DNA of 64,000 nt from Prevotella denticola (GCF_900454835.1 NZ_UGTM01000001.1:744501-808500); one strand, 5' to 3'. Shown: positions 52,706 through 63,288, numbered from the stretch's first letter. Translations and numbers: made by a program. Notes: a model not told the origin generated them from the sequence alone.

Positions 52706-55174
52706 ATGAAACAAAACAGCTCTATACAAATGATTACAGACTACGAAGGCGATATGCCCGACCTGAACGTGCAGGTCGATGGCGAAGTCCCCATCTTCGT
52801 AACTCGTAATCTCGTGATGTTCCCGGGCATTCTCTCCCCTATCCTCGTCGGCAGGAAGCCTACCCTGACACTTGTCAAGTATCTGGAGGAGAATCCGAAT
52901 GCCATCATAGCCATTGTCAGCCAGAGAGACAGCAATGTAAACGAACCACAGGCAGACGACATCTATACGACGGGAATCTATGCCCGCTTCGTCCGTGCCT
53001 TTGATATGCCTGGCAACTATGAGGGTGACAACCGGACAGTGATTCTGCAGGGGCTCGGCAAATGCCGGATAAAGAAAATTACGGCTGTAAACCCTTTCAT
53101 GAAAGGACTTACGGCATCTCTTCCGGAAGAGCCGGAGCCGAAAAGGGACAAAGAGTTTTCAACGGCAGTTGACGACATGAAGCTGGTGGCAAAGGAATAC
53201 ATTCACGGCAGTGACGACATTCCTGATGACTCGCAGTTCGCACTCGACAATATCAGCAATCCTGTTGTCGCCGTGAATTATGTATGTTCGTCGATGCCCT
53301 TCTCCGTGACAGACAAGATACGGCTGCTGGAAGAAAACTCCATCAAGGATCGTCTGTTTACATTGATGAAAGTGCTCAACCGTGAAATACAGTTCCAGCA
53401 TCTTCGTCAGGACATCCGTTCAAAGACGCGGGAGGATCTTGACGAGCAGCAGCGTGAATACTTCCTGCACCAGCAGATCAAGAATATCAAGGAGGAACTG
53501 GGTGACGGTGATGCCGCCCCCGACAAGAAGGAACTGATAGAAAAGGCCAAGACCAAAAAGTGGTCGGATGATGTTGCCAAGACCTTTCAGAAGGAGTTGG
53601 ACAAGCTGGACACGCTGAATCCGCAGAGCCCGGATTACAGTGTACAGGTGAACTATCTGCAGACGATGGTCAATCTGCCTTGGAATGAATATACCAAGGA
53701 CGACCTTGACCTGAAGCGTGCGAAACGCATTCTTGACAAGGACCACTATGGTATGGAGAAAGTGAAGGAGCGCATTCTTGAGTACATTGCCGTCCTTCAG
53801 CTGCGCGGCAGTCTGAAGTCGCCGATTCTCTGTCTCTTCGGCCCTCCGGGGGTGGGCAAGACCAGTCTGGGGAAAAGTATTGCCGAAGCCATGAAGCGCA
53901 AGTATGTGCGTGTTTCTTTGGGCGGACTGCATGATGAGTCGGAGATAAGAGGGCACCGTAAGACCTACATCGGTGCCATGCCCGGCCGTATCCTTAAGAA
54001 CATCCAGAAGGCAGGCTCCTCCAATCCCGTTTTCATTCTTGACGAGATAGATAAGGTAACCCAGAACACCATCAACGGTGATCCGTCATCCGCCTTGCTG
54101 GAGGTGCTTGATCCGGAACAGAACAACGCTTTCCATGACAATTACCTTGACATGGATTACGATCTCTCGAAGGTTCTGTTCATTGCGACGGCAAACGACC
54201 TCAACACGATTCCACGCCCTTTGCTCGACCGTATGGAACTCATTGAGGTTTCCGGCTATATCACGGAGGAAAAGATTGAGATTGCCAAACGGCATCTGAT
54301 TCCCAAGGAACTCGAGAATACCGGTTTGGACCTGCTGGAAGATAAACCGAAATTTGCCAAGGCTACTTTGGAGAAGATCATCGAAAGCTATACACGTGAG
54401 AGCGGTGTGCGCCAGCTGGAGAAGCAGATCAACAAGGCAATGCGTAAACTGGCCTTCAGACAGGCGATGGACGGGCAGCTGCCTTATACGAAGATTACAC
54501 CGGACAAGCTGGAAGACCTGTTGGGAAAGCCGCCTTTCACACGTGACATCTACCAGGGAAACAAGTATGCCGGTGTCGTAACGGGGCTTGCATGGACCAG
54601 TGTCGGTGGTGAGATCCTTTTCATCGAGACCTCTCTTTCAAAGGGGAAGGCCGGAAAGCTGACCCTGACGGGTAACCTCGGCGATGTGATGAAGGAGTCG
54701 GCTGTCATTGCCTTAGAGTATGTCAAGGCGCATATTGATGCACTCGGGGTTGACTACCGCATCTTTGAACAGTGGAATGTTCATATCCATGTGCCGGAAG
54801 GTGCTACTCCGAAGGACGGTCCGTCGGCCGGCATCACGATTGCCACAAGCATTGCCTCGGCATTGACACAGCGTAAGGTCCGCAAGAACACGGCCATGAC
54901 GGGTGAGATAACTTTGCGTGGGAAGGTACTGCCGGTTGGCGGCATCAAGGAGAAGATTCTTGCAGCCAAACGTGCCGGTATCACTGATATTGTCATGTGT
55001 TCTGAGAACAGGAAAGACATTGAGGAGATACCTGAAGTCTATCGCAAGGGACTGGAATTTCATTTCGTAGAGAACATCCAGCAGGTATGGGACTTTGCAT
55101 TGACCGATGAGAAGGTAGACCACCCCGTATCGTTCACCATTACCGATGACAAGAAAGAGGACACAAGGAAATGA
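52706..55174 (+). CDS. lon: ATP-dependent protease Lon
   Basis: An 822-residue Lon with LAN substrate domain (residues 25-230), coiled region, AAA+ module (Walker [14 protein letters not shown] near 378, Walker B FILDEIDK, sensor [19 protein letters not shown]) and C-terminal serine protease domain with catalytic Ser707 ([13 protein letters not shown]) and Lys near 750 ([14 protein letters not shown]). Degrades misfolded and regulatory proteins in the cytosol. Its stop overlaps the tgt start (ATGA). Confidence 0.98.
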   Translation: MKQNSSIQMITDYEGDMPDLNVQVDGEVPIFVTRNLVMFPGILSPILVGRKPTLTLVKYLEENPNAIIAIVSQRDSNVNEPQADDIYTTGIYARFVRAFDMPGNYEGDNRTVILQGLGKCRIKKITAVNPFMKGLTASLPEEPEPKRDKEFSTAVDDMKLVAKEYIHGSDDIPDDSQFALDNISNPVVAVNYVCSSMPFSVTDKIRLLEENSIKDRLFTLMKVLNREIQFQHLRQDIRSKTREDLDEQQREYFLHQQIKNIKEELGDGDAAPDKKELIEKAKTKKWSDDVAKTFQKELDKLDTLNPQSPDYSVQVNYLQTMVNLPWNEYTKDDLDLKRAKRILDKDHYGMEKVKERILEYIAVLQLRGSLKSPILCLFGPPGVGKTSLGKSIAEAMKRKYVRVSLGGLHDESEIRGHRKTYIGAMPGRILKNIQKAGSSNPVFILDEIDKVTQNTINGDPSSALLEVLDPEQNNAFHDNYLDMDYDLSKVLFIATANDLNTIPRPLLDRMELIEVSGYITEEKIEIAKRHLIPKELENTGLDLLEDKPKFAKATLEKIIESYTRESGVRQLEKQINKAMRKLAFRQAMDGQLPYTKITPDKLEDLLGKPPFTRDIYQGNKYAGVVTGLAWTSVGGEILFIETSLSKGKAGKLTLTGNLGDVMKESAVIALEYVKAHIDALGVDYRIFEQWNVHIHVPEGATPKDGPSAGITIATSIASALTQRKVRKNTAMTGEITLRGKVLPVGGIKEKILAAKRAGITDIVMCSENRKDIEEIPEVYRKGLEFHFVENIQQVWDFALTDEKVDHPVSFTITDDKKEDTRK

Positions 55175-56298
55175 CATTCGAATTACAGCATACGGACAAT
55201 GCCAGTGATGCCCGGACAGGTGTCATTACAACCGACCATGGACAGATAAGGACGCCAATCTTCATGCCTGTCGGTACTGTCGGCTCTGTAAAAGGGGTAC
55301 ACTTTGAGGAATTGCGCCGGCAGGTCAAGGCGCAGATCATCCTTGGTAATACTTATCATCTTTATCTGCGTCCGGGACTGGACATACTTAGGGCGGCGGG
55401 CGGCCTGCATGGCTTCAATGGCTGGGATCGTCCCATACTGACCGACTCCGGAGGTTTTCAGGTGTTTTCCCTGACGGGTATCCGCAAACTGACGGAGGAA
55501 GGCTGTGAGTTCAGAAGTCATATCGACGGTTCCAGACATATCTTCACACCGGAGAACGTCATGGATACCGAGCGTGTCATCGGTGCCGACATCATGATGG
55601 CGCTGGATGAATGTCCTCCAGGAAGGAGCGACTATGCTTATGCCAAGAAGAGTCTGGGACTGACGCAGCGCTGGCTGGACCGCTGTATCAGAAGGTTCAA
55701 TGAGACAGAGCCTCTCTATGGCTACAAGCAGAGTCTCTTCCCGATAGTTCAGGGTTGTACCTACAAGGACCTGCGGTGTGAGGCAGCCAAGTTCGTGGCA
55801 GACAAGGGGGCGGATGGTAATGCTATCGGCGGTCTGGCAGTCGGTGAACCGACGGAAGTGATGTACGAGATGATTGAGGTGGTCAATGAAATTCTGCCTA
55901 AAGACAAGCCCCGTTATCTGATGGGAGTCGGTACACCGCAGAATATTCTGGAAGCTATTGAGCGAGGAGTGGATATGTTCGATTGTGTCATGCCGACCCG
56001 TAACGGCCGCAATGCAATGCTCTTCACCTACGACGGCACGATGAACATGAAGAACAAGAAGTGGGAAGACGACTTCTCGCCGATAGATCCGGAAGGCTGT
56101 GACGTGGATCTGATTACAAGCAAGGCCTATCTCCACCACCTTTTCAAGGCCGGGGAACTGCTTGCCATGCAGATAGCCAGCATCCATAATCTGGCTTTCT
56201 ATCTCCGTCTCGTAACCGATGCACGAACGCATATTGAGCAAGGTGACTTCGTGCAGTGGAAAGCCTCTGTTATCGAACAGCTGGGAAGAAGAATTTAA
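55171..56298 (+). CDS. tgt: tRNA-guanine transglycosylase
   Basis: Exchanges guanine for the queuosine precursor at the wobble base. The 375-residue protein has LTDSGGFQVFSL (nucleophile region), MMALDECPPG, GGLAVGEP and the MPTRNGRNAMLF block near the C-terminal zinc site. The bacterial zinc pattern CxCxxC is visible only in variant form, CDVDLITSKAYLHHLFKAGE, which lacks the usual second and third Cys. Overlaps lon by 4 bases. Confidence 0.95.
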   Translation: MTFELQHTDNASDARTGVITTDHGQIRTPIFMPVGTVGSVKGVHFEELRRQVKAQIILGNTYHLYLRPGLDILRAAGGLHGFNGWDRPILTDSGGFQVFSLTGIRKLTEEGCEFRSHIDGSRHIFTPENVMDTERVIGADIMMALDECPPGRSDYAYAKKSLGLTQRWLDRCIRRFNETEPLYGYKQSLFPIVQGCTYKDLRCEAAKFVADKGADGNAIGGLAVGEPTEVMYEMIEVVNEILPKDKPRYLMGVGTPQNILEAIERGVDMFDCVMPTRNGRNAMLFTYDGTMNMKNKKWEDDFSPIDPEGCDVDLITSKAYLHHLFKAGELLAMQIASIHNLAFYLRLVTDARTHIEQGDFVQWKASVIEQLGRRI

Positions 56299-56309
56299 CG
56301 AGTAATGAA

Positions 56310-57527
56310 ATGTTTAAGGTCAAAGAGATTGGTGACAGAGTAAAAGGAACAGAACTGCATGTTGTACAAGATGCTGCTGGACGTCTGCCTTTCATGAGGA
56401 AGATAGGCGATCTGCTCCTGTTGCTCTCCCCTACCCGCTATGTCGGCATTCTGGACTGGTACATCATCAGGAAGTTCATCGGTACATACATCTATGCCAT
56501 CCTGCTGATTATCTCCATTGCGATTGTGTTCGACTTCAACGAGAACCTCTCGAAGTTCACGCAGTACCATGCACCGTGGCGGGCGATAGTCTTTGACTAT
56601 TATGCCAATTTCATCCCTTATTATTCAAACCTCTTTTCACCGTTGTTCGTATTCATTGCCGTCATCTTCTTTACTTCCAAGCTGGCTGGCAATTCGGAAA
56701 TCATAGCAATGCTGGCTGCCGGCGTGTCTATCAGGCGACTGATGCGTCCTTACATGATTTCATGTGTTCTCATTGCCGGTCTGACGTTCTATCTGAACAG
56801 CTTTGTCATACCCCATGGCACGGTAATCCGTCAGAACTTCGAGTCGCTTTACCGCAACTCAAAGAAGAACACTTCGGCCGAGAATGTCCAGCTGTATGTC
56901 GCAAAGAATACAACGGCCTACATCCAGCATTATGACAACCAATACAAAAGAGGCTACGGCTTCTCGCTGGTGAAGATCAAAGACAAGAAGATTGTCAGCC
57001 ACATGACAGCAATGGAAATCCAGTATGACACGGTTGCCGACACGAAGTTTCATTGGAGACTTAGTAACTGGAAGATGAGAACCCTCAAGGGGCTGAAGGA
57101 ACATATCCAGAGCGGAGCCTCAAAGGACACTGTCCTGCTTATGGAGCCTACCGACCTTGTCTATTCCAAGGGTCAGCAGGAGACCTTCACTTCGCCGGAA
57201 CTGCTGGACTACATCTCCAAGCAGACAAGTCGTGGGTCGGGCAACGTGGTGCAGTATGAGGTGGAGTTTCACAAACGCATTGCAATGTCTTTTTCGTCTT
57301 TCATCCTCACCATCATCGGTCTGTCACTCTCTTCCCGAAAGCGCAAAGGAGGAATGGGACTGTATCTGGGCATCGGCCTCGCATTGAGTTTCAGCTACAT
57401 CATGCTTCAGACAGTATCGTCGACTTTTGCCATTCAGGCAGACACACCGCCGCTTCTGGCAGCATGGATACCGAACATTATCTTTGCTGTCATAGCCTAC
57501 TTCTGCTATCGCCATGCGCCAAGCTGA
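56310..57527 (+). CDS. LptF/LptG-family permease
   Basis: A 405-residue YjgP/YjgQ-family inner-membrane protein of the lipopolysaccharide export ABC complex. Six transmembrane helices: three near the N-terminus (IIRKFIGTYIYAILLIISIAIVF, FVFIAVIFFTS, MISCVLIAGLTFYLN) and three at the C-terminus, flanking a periplasmic jellyroll. The ATG at 56310 lies 11 bases after tgt; a start at MRKIGDLLLLLSP (about codon 28) is also possible. Whether it is F or G cannot be told. Confidence 0.87.
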   Translation: MFKVKEIGDRVKGTELHVVQDAAGRLPFMRKIGDLLLLLSPTRYVGILDWYIIRKFIGTYIYAILLIISIAIVFDFNENLSKFTQYHAPWRAIVFDYYANFIPYYSNLFSPLFVFIAVIFFTSKLAGNSEIIAMLAAGVSIRRLMRPYMISCVLIAGLTFYLNSFVIPHGTVIRQNFESLYRNSKKNTSAENVQLYVAKNTTAYIQHYDNQYKRGYGFSLVKIKDKKIVSHMTAMEIQYDTVADTKFHWRLSNWKMRTLKGLKEHIQSGASKDTVLLMEPTDLVYSKGQQETFTSPELLDYISKQTSRGSGNVVQYEVEFHKRIAMSFSSFILTIIGLSLSSRKRKGGMGLYLGIGLALSFSYIMLQTVSSTFAIQADTPPLLAAWIPNIIFAVIAYFCYRHAPS

Positions 57528-57590
57528 TAAGGCACAGAGAACAAAAGAATTAAGAACAACCCTTTGTGAAGAAGGGAAAAACAGTAGAAT

Positions 57591-59309
57591 ATGTATTTTG
57601 AAGATTTAGATTTAAACGATAACGTACTCGACGCACTTTATGATATGCGTTTTGACGAATGCACTCCGGTTCAGGAGAAGTGCATTCCGGAGATTCTGAA
57701 AGGAAATGATGTGTTGGGCGTTGCCCAGACAGGAACGGGCAAGACGGCGGCCTATCTTCTTCCAGTTCTTTCCAAACTGGCAGACGGAGGTTATCCGGAG
57801 TCAGCCATCAACTGCGTAATCATGTCGCCGACCCGTGAGCTGGCACAGCAGATCGACCAGGCCATGCAGGGTTTCGCCTACTATCTTGACGGTGTGTCAT
57901 GCGTTGCTGTCTATGGCGGCAACGACGGCAACCGCTACGACCAGGAGCTGAAGAGCCTGTCGCTCGGAGCCGATGTCGTCATCGCAACGCCGGGACGTTT
58001 CATTTCCCATATCTCTCTTGGCAATGTCGATCTCTCCAAGGTGAGCTTCTTCATCCTTGACGAGGCTGACCGTATGCTTGACATGGGATTTTCCGAGGAT
58101 ATCATGACCATTGCCAAGAAGCTGCCGGCATCCTGCCAGACGATCATGTTCTCGGCTACCATGCCGAAAAAGATAGAGGAACTTGCCAAAACACTGCTGA
58201 AGAATCCTGTTGAAATCAAGCTGGCAGTCAGCAAACCGGCAGAGAAAATCCATCAGATGGCATACGTATGCTACGAGACACAGAAGATGGGAATCATCAA
58301 GGACATTTTCAAGGCAGGCGACCTCAAGCGTGTCATCATCTTCTCTGGATCAAAGCAGAAGGTAAAACAGATTGCGGCATCGTTAGGCCGCAAGCACATC
58401 AACTGCGGAGAAATGCACTCCGATCTGGATCAGGAACAGCGTAATGATGTTATGTTCAAGTTCAAGAGTGGACAGATCGATGTACTTGTAGCCACAGATA
58501 TTGTGGCACGTGGAATCGATATTGATGACATTGCCATGGTCATCAACTACGACGTACCACATGATGCCGAGGATTATGTTCACCGCATCGGGCGTACGGC
58601 CCGTGCCGACCGTGACGGAAAGGCAATCACATTCGTGAATGTTGATGACATCTACTATTTCAAGCAGATTGAATCGTTCCTGGATAAAGAGGTGGAAAAG
58701 ATTCCGCTTCCAGAGGAACTGGGCGAAGGACCTGAATACAAGAGCAACGGAAAGCCCAAGAGAGGGGGAAACGCCAAGACCCGTCGTAGGAAAGACCGTG
58801 ACCAGCAGAGCCATAAGGACAAGAAGCAAGGCGGGAACAGACAGCGCAACCGGCGTCCTGCAGTACAGAACCAGAGCACTGCCGACGAAAACAGTGCTGT
58901 CGGGTTGGAACGTAAGACGAACAGCCGGGAGAACGCTGCTCCGCAGAAGAAACAGGAGAACCGTCCAGCAGCAGCCGAGGAGAAAGGTGGTAATAAGAAG
59001 AACAACCGGCAGGGAAAAGGCAGGAGTCAAGAACGCCAGCCCAAAGCCGCCAATGAAAACCGCAGTGACAGGAAACCGGCCAGCAGCAAGAATGCCGCCG
59101 GAAATTCTACCAGCCAGCAGGCCCGGAAACAGAACGGAAAGCGCAAGAAGCGTAATAACCGACAGCGTGTACCGGAGGAAAAGGCGGTCAGGAGAAGTAC
59201 GAAGTATGACATTCGGGAAGACTTCCCAGCAATTTCCAAGGGGGATTCAGGACTGAAGTCACTCATCAAAAAACCTTTGAAGTGGCTTCGTGGACTTGGC
59301 AGGAAATAA
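57591..59309 (+). CDS. DEAD-box RNA helicase with long basic tail
   Basis: A 572-residue RNA helicase. The core (residues 1-375) has Q motif (TPVQEKCIPEIL), AQTGTGKTAAYLLPVL, PTRELAQQ, ILDEADRMLDMGF, FSATMPKK and HRIGRTARADRDGKA. From about 385 a tail of about 185 residues is rich in Lys, Arg, Asn and Gln, likely disordered and RNA-binding. Such tails are common in Bacteroidetes relatives of CsdA/RhlE. A terminator follows at 59335-59372. Confidence 0.94.
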   Translation: MYFEDLDLNDNVLDALYDMRFDECTPVQEKCIPEILKGNDVLGVAQTGTGKTAAYLLPVLSKLADGGYPESAINCVIMSPTRELAQQIDQAMQGFAYYLDGVSCVAVYGGNDGNRYDQELKSLSLGADVVIATPGRFISHISLGNVDLSKVSFFILDEADRMLDMGFSEDIMTIAKKLPASCQTIMFSATMPKKIEELAKTLLKNPVEIKLAVSKPAEKIHQMAYVCYETQKMGIIKDIFKAGDLKRVIIFSGSKQKVKQIAASLGRKHINCGEMHSDLDQEQRNDVMFKFKSGQIDVLVATDIVARGIDIDDIAMVINYDVPHDAEDYVHRIGRTARADRDGKAITFVNVDDIYYFKQIESFLDKEVEKIPLPEELGEGPEYKSNGKPKRGGNAKTRRRKDRDQQSHKDKKQGGNRQRNRRPAVQNQSTADENSAVGLERKTNSRENAAPQKKQENRPAAAEEKGGNKKNNRQGKGRSQERQPKAANENRSDRKPASSKNAAGNSTSQQARKQNGKRKKRNNRQRVPEEKAVRRSTKYDIREDFPAISKGDSGLKSLIKKPLKWLRGLGRK

Positions 59310-59334
59310 GTACGGAGACAATATTATTGTACAA

Positions 59335-59372
59335 TGCCCGTAACCAGGAAAATCTGGTTGCGGGCTTTTTGT
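59335..59372 (+). terminator. terminator after the DEAD-box helicase
   Basis: GCCCGtAACCAG (59336-59347) pairs with CTGGTTgCGGGC (59354-59365), followed by TTTTTG. Confidence 0.88.
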
Positions 59373-59494
59373 ATCGTCAGAACACGGTTCCCCTGCCAAT
59401 GCAACCCATCAGTGTGTGACTATATATAATAAGGTGAAGAGCAGAAAATCATTCCTTTCGAATCTTGGATATGACTATTTTTTAATAAATCAAT

Positions 59495-59513
59495 ACGTTT
59501 TGTATCAAAATGT
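59495..59513. promoter_or_regulatory. dyad site upstream of the gdhA promoter
   Basis: AC-TTTTG-TAT-CAAAA-GT (with one G/T mismatch pair) spans 59495-59513, ending about 22 bases before the gdhA -7 box. A possible operator; no cognate regulator known. Confidence 0.35.
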
Positions 59514-59535
59514 CGTTGATTTGAACAAATTGTAT

Positions 59536-59543
59536 TACCTTTG
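59536..59543 (+). promoter_or_regulatory. -7 box of gdhA
   Basis: TACCTTTG, 79 bases before the ATG at 59622. The leader carries a small hairpin GACAACatcGTTGTC (59563-59577). Confidence 0.55.
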
Positions 59544-59621
59544 CAATGTAGAAGGCAGATTTGACAACATCGTTGTCGTTTCAGGATTTAGGAGAGAGCA
59601 TCCAATAACATATAGTTAAGT

Positions 59622-60956
59622 ATGAAAGCAACAGAAGTCGTAGAAAAGCTAGAACATCGGTTCCCATACGAACCGGAGTACATTCAGGCAGTGTCACAGG
59701 TACTGGCCACCATAGAGGATGAATACAACAGACACCCGTCATTCGACCGGGCCAATCTTATCGAACGTCTCTGCGTACCTGACAGGATTATCAAGTTCCG
59801 GGTAAACTGGACAGATGACAAGGGAAATGTGCAGACCAATATGGGGTATCGTATCCAGCATAACAATGCCATCGGGCCTTACAAGGGCGGTCTCCGTTTC
59901 CACTCATCCGTCAACGAATCCATCCTGAAGTTTCTTGCCTTTGAGCAGACTTTCAAGAACTCGCTTACGACACTTCCGATGGGCGGTGCAAAAGGTGGTT
60001 CCGACTTCTCCCCCCGTGGCAGGTCGAATGCCGAGGTCATGCGGTTCTGTCAGGCTTTCATGAGCGAGCTATGGCATTATATCGGTCCTGACTGCGATGT
60101 TCCGGCCGGCGACATCGGTGTGGGAGGACGTGAGGTAGGCTATATGTTCGGCCAATACAAGAAGCTGACGCACCAGTTTACCGGCATATTGACGGGGAAG
60201 GGACAGACATTCGGCGGATCCCTCATCCGTCCTGAAGCGACCGGATACGGCAATGTGTATTTCCTGCAGAATATGCTCAGGACCAGGTCTGTTGACCTTA
60301 AGGGAAAGACGGTACTCGTGTCCGGTTCCGGCAATGTGGCCCAATACACGATGGAGAAGCTGCTGCAGCTGGGGGCAAAACCGGTTACTTGTTCCGATTC
60401 AGACGGATACATCTATGATCCGGATGGAATAGACGAGGAGAAACTCGCCTTTATCATGGAACTGAAGAACGTTGACCGCGGGCGTATACGCGAATATGCA
60501 GAAAAGTATGATGTCAAGTACGTTGCCGGTGCAAAGCCCTGGTTTGAGAAGGCAGATATAGCCACTCCTTGTGCTACACAGAACGAGATAAACGGAGAAG
60601 CTGCCGCCGCACTTGTCCGTAACGGTGTCATTGCTGTTTCGGAAGGAGCGAATATGCCTTCAACCCCTGAAGCCGTAAAGATATTTCAGGAAGCAAAGGT
60701 GCTCTACTGTCCGGGAAAGGCAAGCAATGCCGGAGGCGTGGCTGTATCCGGCCTTGAGATGACTCAGAATTCTGAAAGGCTGAAATGGAGCTGCGAAGAA
60801 GTGGATCGCAAACTGCACCAGATTATGGATGATATACATGCCAACTGCGTAAAATATGGTACTGAAGCCGACGGCTACATCAATTATGTGAAAGGTGCCA
60901 ATGTCGCAGGATTCATCAAGGTCGCCAAGGCTATGATGGCACAGGGCATTGTTTGA
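59622..60956 (+). CDS. gdhA: NADP-type glutamate dehydrogenase
   Basis: A 444-residue hexameric-type GDH that assimilates ammonia into glutamate. Seen: GPYKGGLRFHSSVN, the catalytic Lys region LPMGGAKGGSDF, PAGDIGVGGREVGYM, the Rossmann loop VSGSGNVAQYT, and EGANMPSTPEA. Length and GGAKGG pattern match class S50 GdhA. Starts at ATG 59622 after a long leader. Confidence 0.97.
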   Translation: MKATEVVEKLEHRFPYEPEYIQAVSQVLATIEDEYNRHPSFDRANLIERLCVPDRIIKFRVNWTDDKGNVQTNMGYRIQHNNAIGPYKGGLRFHSSVNESILKFLAFEQTFKNSLTTLPMGGAKGGSDFSPRGRSNAEVMRFCQAFMSELWHYIGPDCDVPAGDIGVGGREVGYMFGQYKKLTHQFTGILTGKGQTFGGSLIRPEATGYGNVYFLQNMLRTRSVDLKGKTVLVSGSGNVAQYTMEKLLQLGAKPVTCSDSDGYIYDPDGIDEEKLAFIMELKNVDRGRIREYAEKYDVKYVAGAKPWFEKADIATPCATQNEINGEAAAALVRNGVIAVSEGANMPSTPEAVKIFQEAKVLYCPGKASNAGGVAVSGLEMTQNSERLKWSCEEVDRKLHQIMDDIHANCVKYGTEADGYINYVKGANVAGFIKVAKAMMAQGIV

Positions 60957-61178
60957 CCGGGAACAACACGGAAGAGGAAGGCGCGCACTGACAGGTCTGT
61001 CTTGAGAAATCGTCTTTGATGGATCTTCAGGACATGGCCTGCACCTATGTACGTGGGTTTCTTCCGTGTTCCTCCAATATTCCCCGCACAGGAAAATGTA
61101 TTCCATCTTGTCTGAAGCCGTCTCTATGGCACATGAAAAACAAGACTATGTAGCTTCGTCTGTTTCCGTTTTATTTCG

Positions 61179-61186
61179 TACTTTTG
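61179..61186 (+). promoter_or_regulatory. -7 box of the nucleotidase gene
   Basis: TACTTTTG, 22 bases before the ATG at 61209. Confidence 0.5.
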
Positions 61187-61208
61187 CAAGGGAAATAAAC
61201 ATCAAATT

Positions 61209-62957
61209 ATGAAACTCTCTACAATAGCACTCACCATCATGTTAGGACTCAGTTCTTCCACAATGGCACAGCAGAAAGACATTACAATCAAACTTATAGA
61301 AACTTCGGATGTCCACGGCTCGTTCTTCCCCTACGACTTTATCAGTCGGAAGCCGAGGAGCGGTTCCATGGCGAGGGTCTGCACGTTGGTTGAAAAGCTG
61401 CGTCGGGAAAACGGAAAGGAAAACGTCTACCTGCTCGACAATGGGGATATCCTTCAGGGACAGCCCATCTCCTACTACTATAACTATGTGACACCTGAAA
61501 AGACAAACATAGCAGCCAGTATCCTGAATTACATGGGATATGATGTGGCGACTGTCGGGAATCATGACATCGAGACTGGGCATGCCGTCTACGACAAATG
61601 GTTCAAGGAGCTGGACTTCCCTATCCTCGGTGCCAACATCATCAGCACGGCAACCGGGAAACCCTATCTTCTTCCCTATTATACAATCAAGAAAGGCAAC
61701 GGAATCAAGGTGTGTGTCATCGGCATGCTTACTCCGGCCATCCCCAACTGGCTGAAGGAAAAGATCTGGAGCGGTATGCGCTTTGAGGAAATGGTATCAT
61801 GTGCAAGAAGGACGATGGCTGAGGTGAAAACCAAGGAAAACCCCGATGTTGTCGTAGGCTTGTTCCATTCCGGATGGGACGGCGGGATCAAGACACCTGC
61901 TTACGACGAAGATGCTTCGAAGAAAGTGGCACAGGAGGTGCCGGGGTTCGATGTCGTCTTCTTCGGCCATGATCATACCCCGCATAATTCCGTTGAGAAA
62001 AACGCTGCCGGCAGAGAGGTCATCTGCCTCGACCCTGCCAACAACGCACAGCGCATAGCCCTGGCGACGCTGACGCTCAGGCCGAAGACCGTAAAAGGAA
62101 AGCGGCGATACACACTGACGAACGCTACAGGAGAGCTCGTCGATGTCAGGGAGCTGAAGGCCGATGAGGCTTTCATCCGCCACTTCCAGCCGGAGATAGA
62201 CTCCGTAAAGAGATGGAGCGGACAGGTAATCGGAAGATTCGAAAATACCATCTATACGAAGGACTGCTTCTTCGGCAACTCCGCTTTCAACGACCTCATA
62301 CTCGACCTTGAACTGAAAATCACCAAGGCCGACATTGCATTCAACGCACCTTTGCAGTTCAACTCTTCCATTCAGGCAGGCCCTGTTACCGTAGCTGATA
62401 TGTTCAATCTATACAAATACGAGAACAATCTTTGCACGATGCGCCTTACCGGTCAGGAAATCCGCAGACACCTTGAGATGAGTTACGACCTCTGGTGCAA
62501 TACGATGAAGTCTCCAGACGACCACCTGCTTCTTCTTTCCGATACACAGAACGATGCACAGCGGCTGGGCTTCAAGAACTTCTCGTTCAACTTTGATTCT
62601 GCTGCGGGTATCGACTACGAAGTAGACGTAACAAAGCCTGACGGTGAGAAAGTACATATCCTCAGTATGAGCAACGGACAGCCGTTTGATGAGAACAAAT
62701 GGTACACAGTGGCAGTGAACAGCTATCGTGCCAATGGCGGCGGAGAGTTGCTGACCAGAGGTGCGGGCATTCCGCACGACTCTCTGCAAAGTCGCATTAT
62801 ATGGGAGAGCCCTAAGGACCAGCGGTTTTATCTCATGGAAGAAATCAGAAAAGCCGGCGTGATGCGGCCGCAGCCGCATCACAATTGGAAGTTCGTGCCG
62901 GAAGCATGGACTGTACCGGCTGCTGCACGCGACCGCAGACTCCTTTTCGGGGAATAA
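61209..62957 (+). CDS. secreted 5'-nucleotidase / cyclic phosphodiesterase (UshA-CpdB type)
   Basis: A 582-residue protein with signal peptide (MKLSTIALTIMLGLSSSTMA) for periplasmic or surface nucleotide hydrolysis. The N-terminal metallophosphoesterase domain shows LIETSDVHGSFFP, DNGDILQGQP, TVGNHDIETG, GLFHSGWDG and FFGHDHTPH, the complete dimetal set. The C-terminal 5'-nucleotidase domain has FNAPLQFNSSIQAGPVTVADMFNLYKYEN and YTVAVNSYRANGGGELL. The Asn/His-rich substrate residues do not allow choosing 5'-nucleotidase over 2',3'-cyclic phosphodiesterase. Confidence 0.92.
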   Translation: MKLSTIALTIMLGLSSSTMAQQKDITIKLIETSDVHGSFFPYDFISRKPRSGSMARVCTLVEKLRRENGKENVYLLDNGDILQGQPISYYYNYVTPEKTNIAASILNYMGYDVATVGNHDIETGHAVYDKWFKELDFPILGANIISTATGKPYLLPYYTIKKGNGIKVCVIGMLTPAIPNWLKEKIWSGMRFEEMVSCARRTMAEVKTKENPDVVVGLFHSGWDGGIKTPAYDEDASKKVAQEVPGFDVVFFGHDHTPHNSVEKNAAGREVICLDPANNAQRIALATLTLRPKTVKGKRRYTLTNATGELVDVRELKADEAFIRHFQPEIDSVKRWSGQVIGRFENTIYTKDCFFGNSAFNDLILDLELKITKADIAFNAPLQFNSSIQAGPVTVADMFNLYKYENNLCTMRLTGQEIRRHLEMSYDLWCNTMKSPDDHLLLLSDTQNDAQRLGFKNFSFNFDSAAGIDYEVDVTKPDGEKVHILSMSNGQPFDENKWYTVAVNSYRANGGGELLTRGAGIPHDSLQSRIIWESPKDQRFYLMEEIRKAGVMRPQPHHNWKFVPEAWTVPAAARDRRLLFGE

Positions 62958-63090
62958 CCGACACGAAGTCCTGCGGTCCCTGCTTCTTTCGTACATAAAT
63001 CCGATGATCCGGCGAATCCTCAATGCGACGCGGTCAGAAAAGTATTCCATAGCGCGGTCTGAAAGGAATTGCAAGACGGTTCATATGCCG

Positions 63091-63157
63091 TTGGGCATTT
63101 TTGGCAGTCTGTCGCCAAAAGATTGGCACACGGCTGCCAAAAATGGACAATACAGTG
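63091..63157. repeat. 22-base-period palindromic array (GCCAAA/TTTGGC type)
   Basis: Units start at 63091 (TTGGGCATTTTTGGCAG), 63112 (TCGCCAAAAGATTGGCAC) and 63135 (TGCCAAAAATGGACA), spacings 21 and 23. The outer arms CATTTTTGGCAG (63096-63107) and CTGCCAAAAATG (63134-63145) are perfect complements, so the whole array can also fold as one nested hairpin. It is the only distinct feature of the 330-base gap before nudC. Confidence 0.65.
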
Positions 63158-63288
63158 TGGAAGACTCTGATGACAGATGTTTCACTTCTCCGAAAGGCAG
63201 GCTTTTTGTGGCACGGTGTCTACACAAATAGAATCCTGTGCAGATTTTTTGGAATTTCATGAACTTCCACCGATAAACAGACATACAG

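Noticed and set aside
59416..59619. 67-residue plus-strand ORF just before gdhA
   Set aside because: It overlaps the gdhA promoter and leader, is AT-rich and has no family features.
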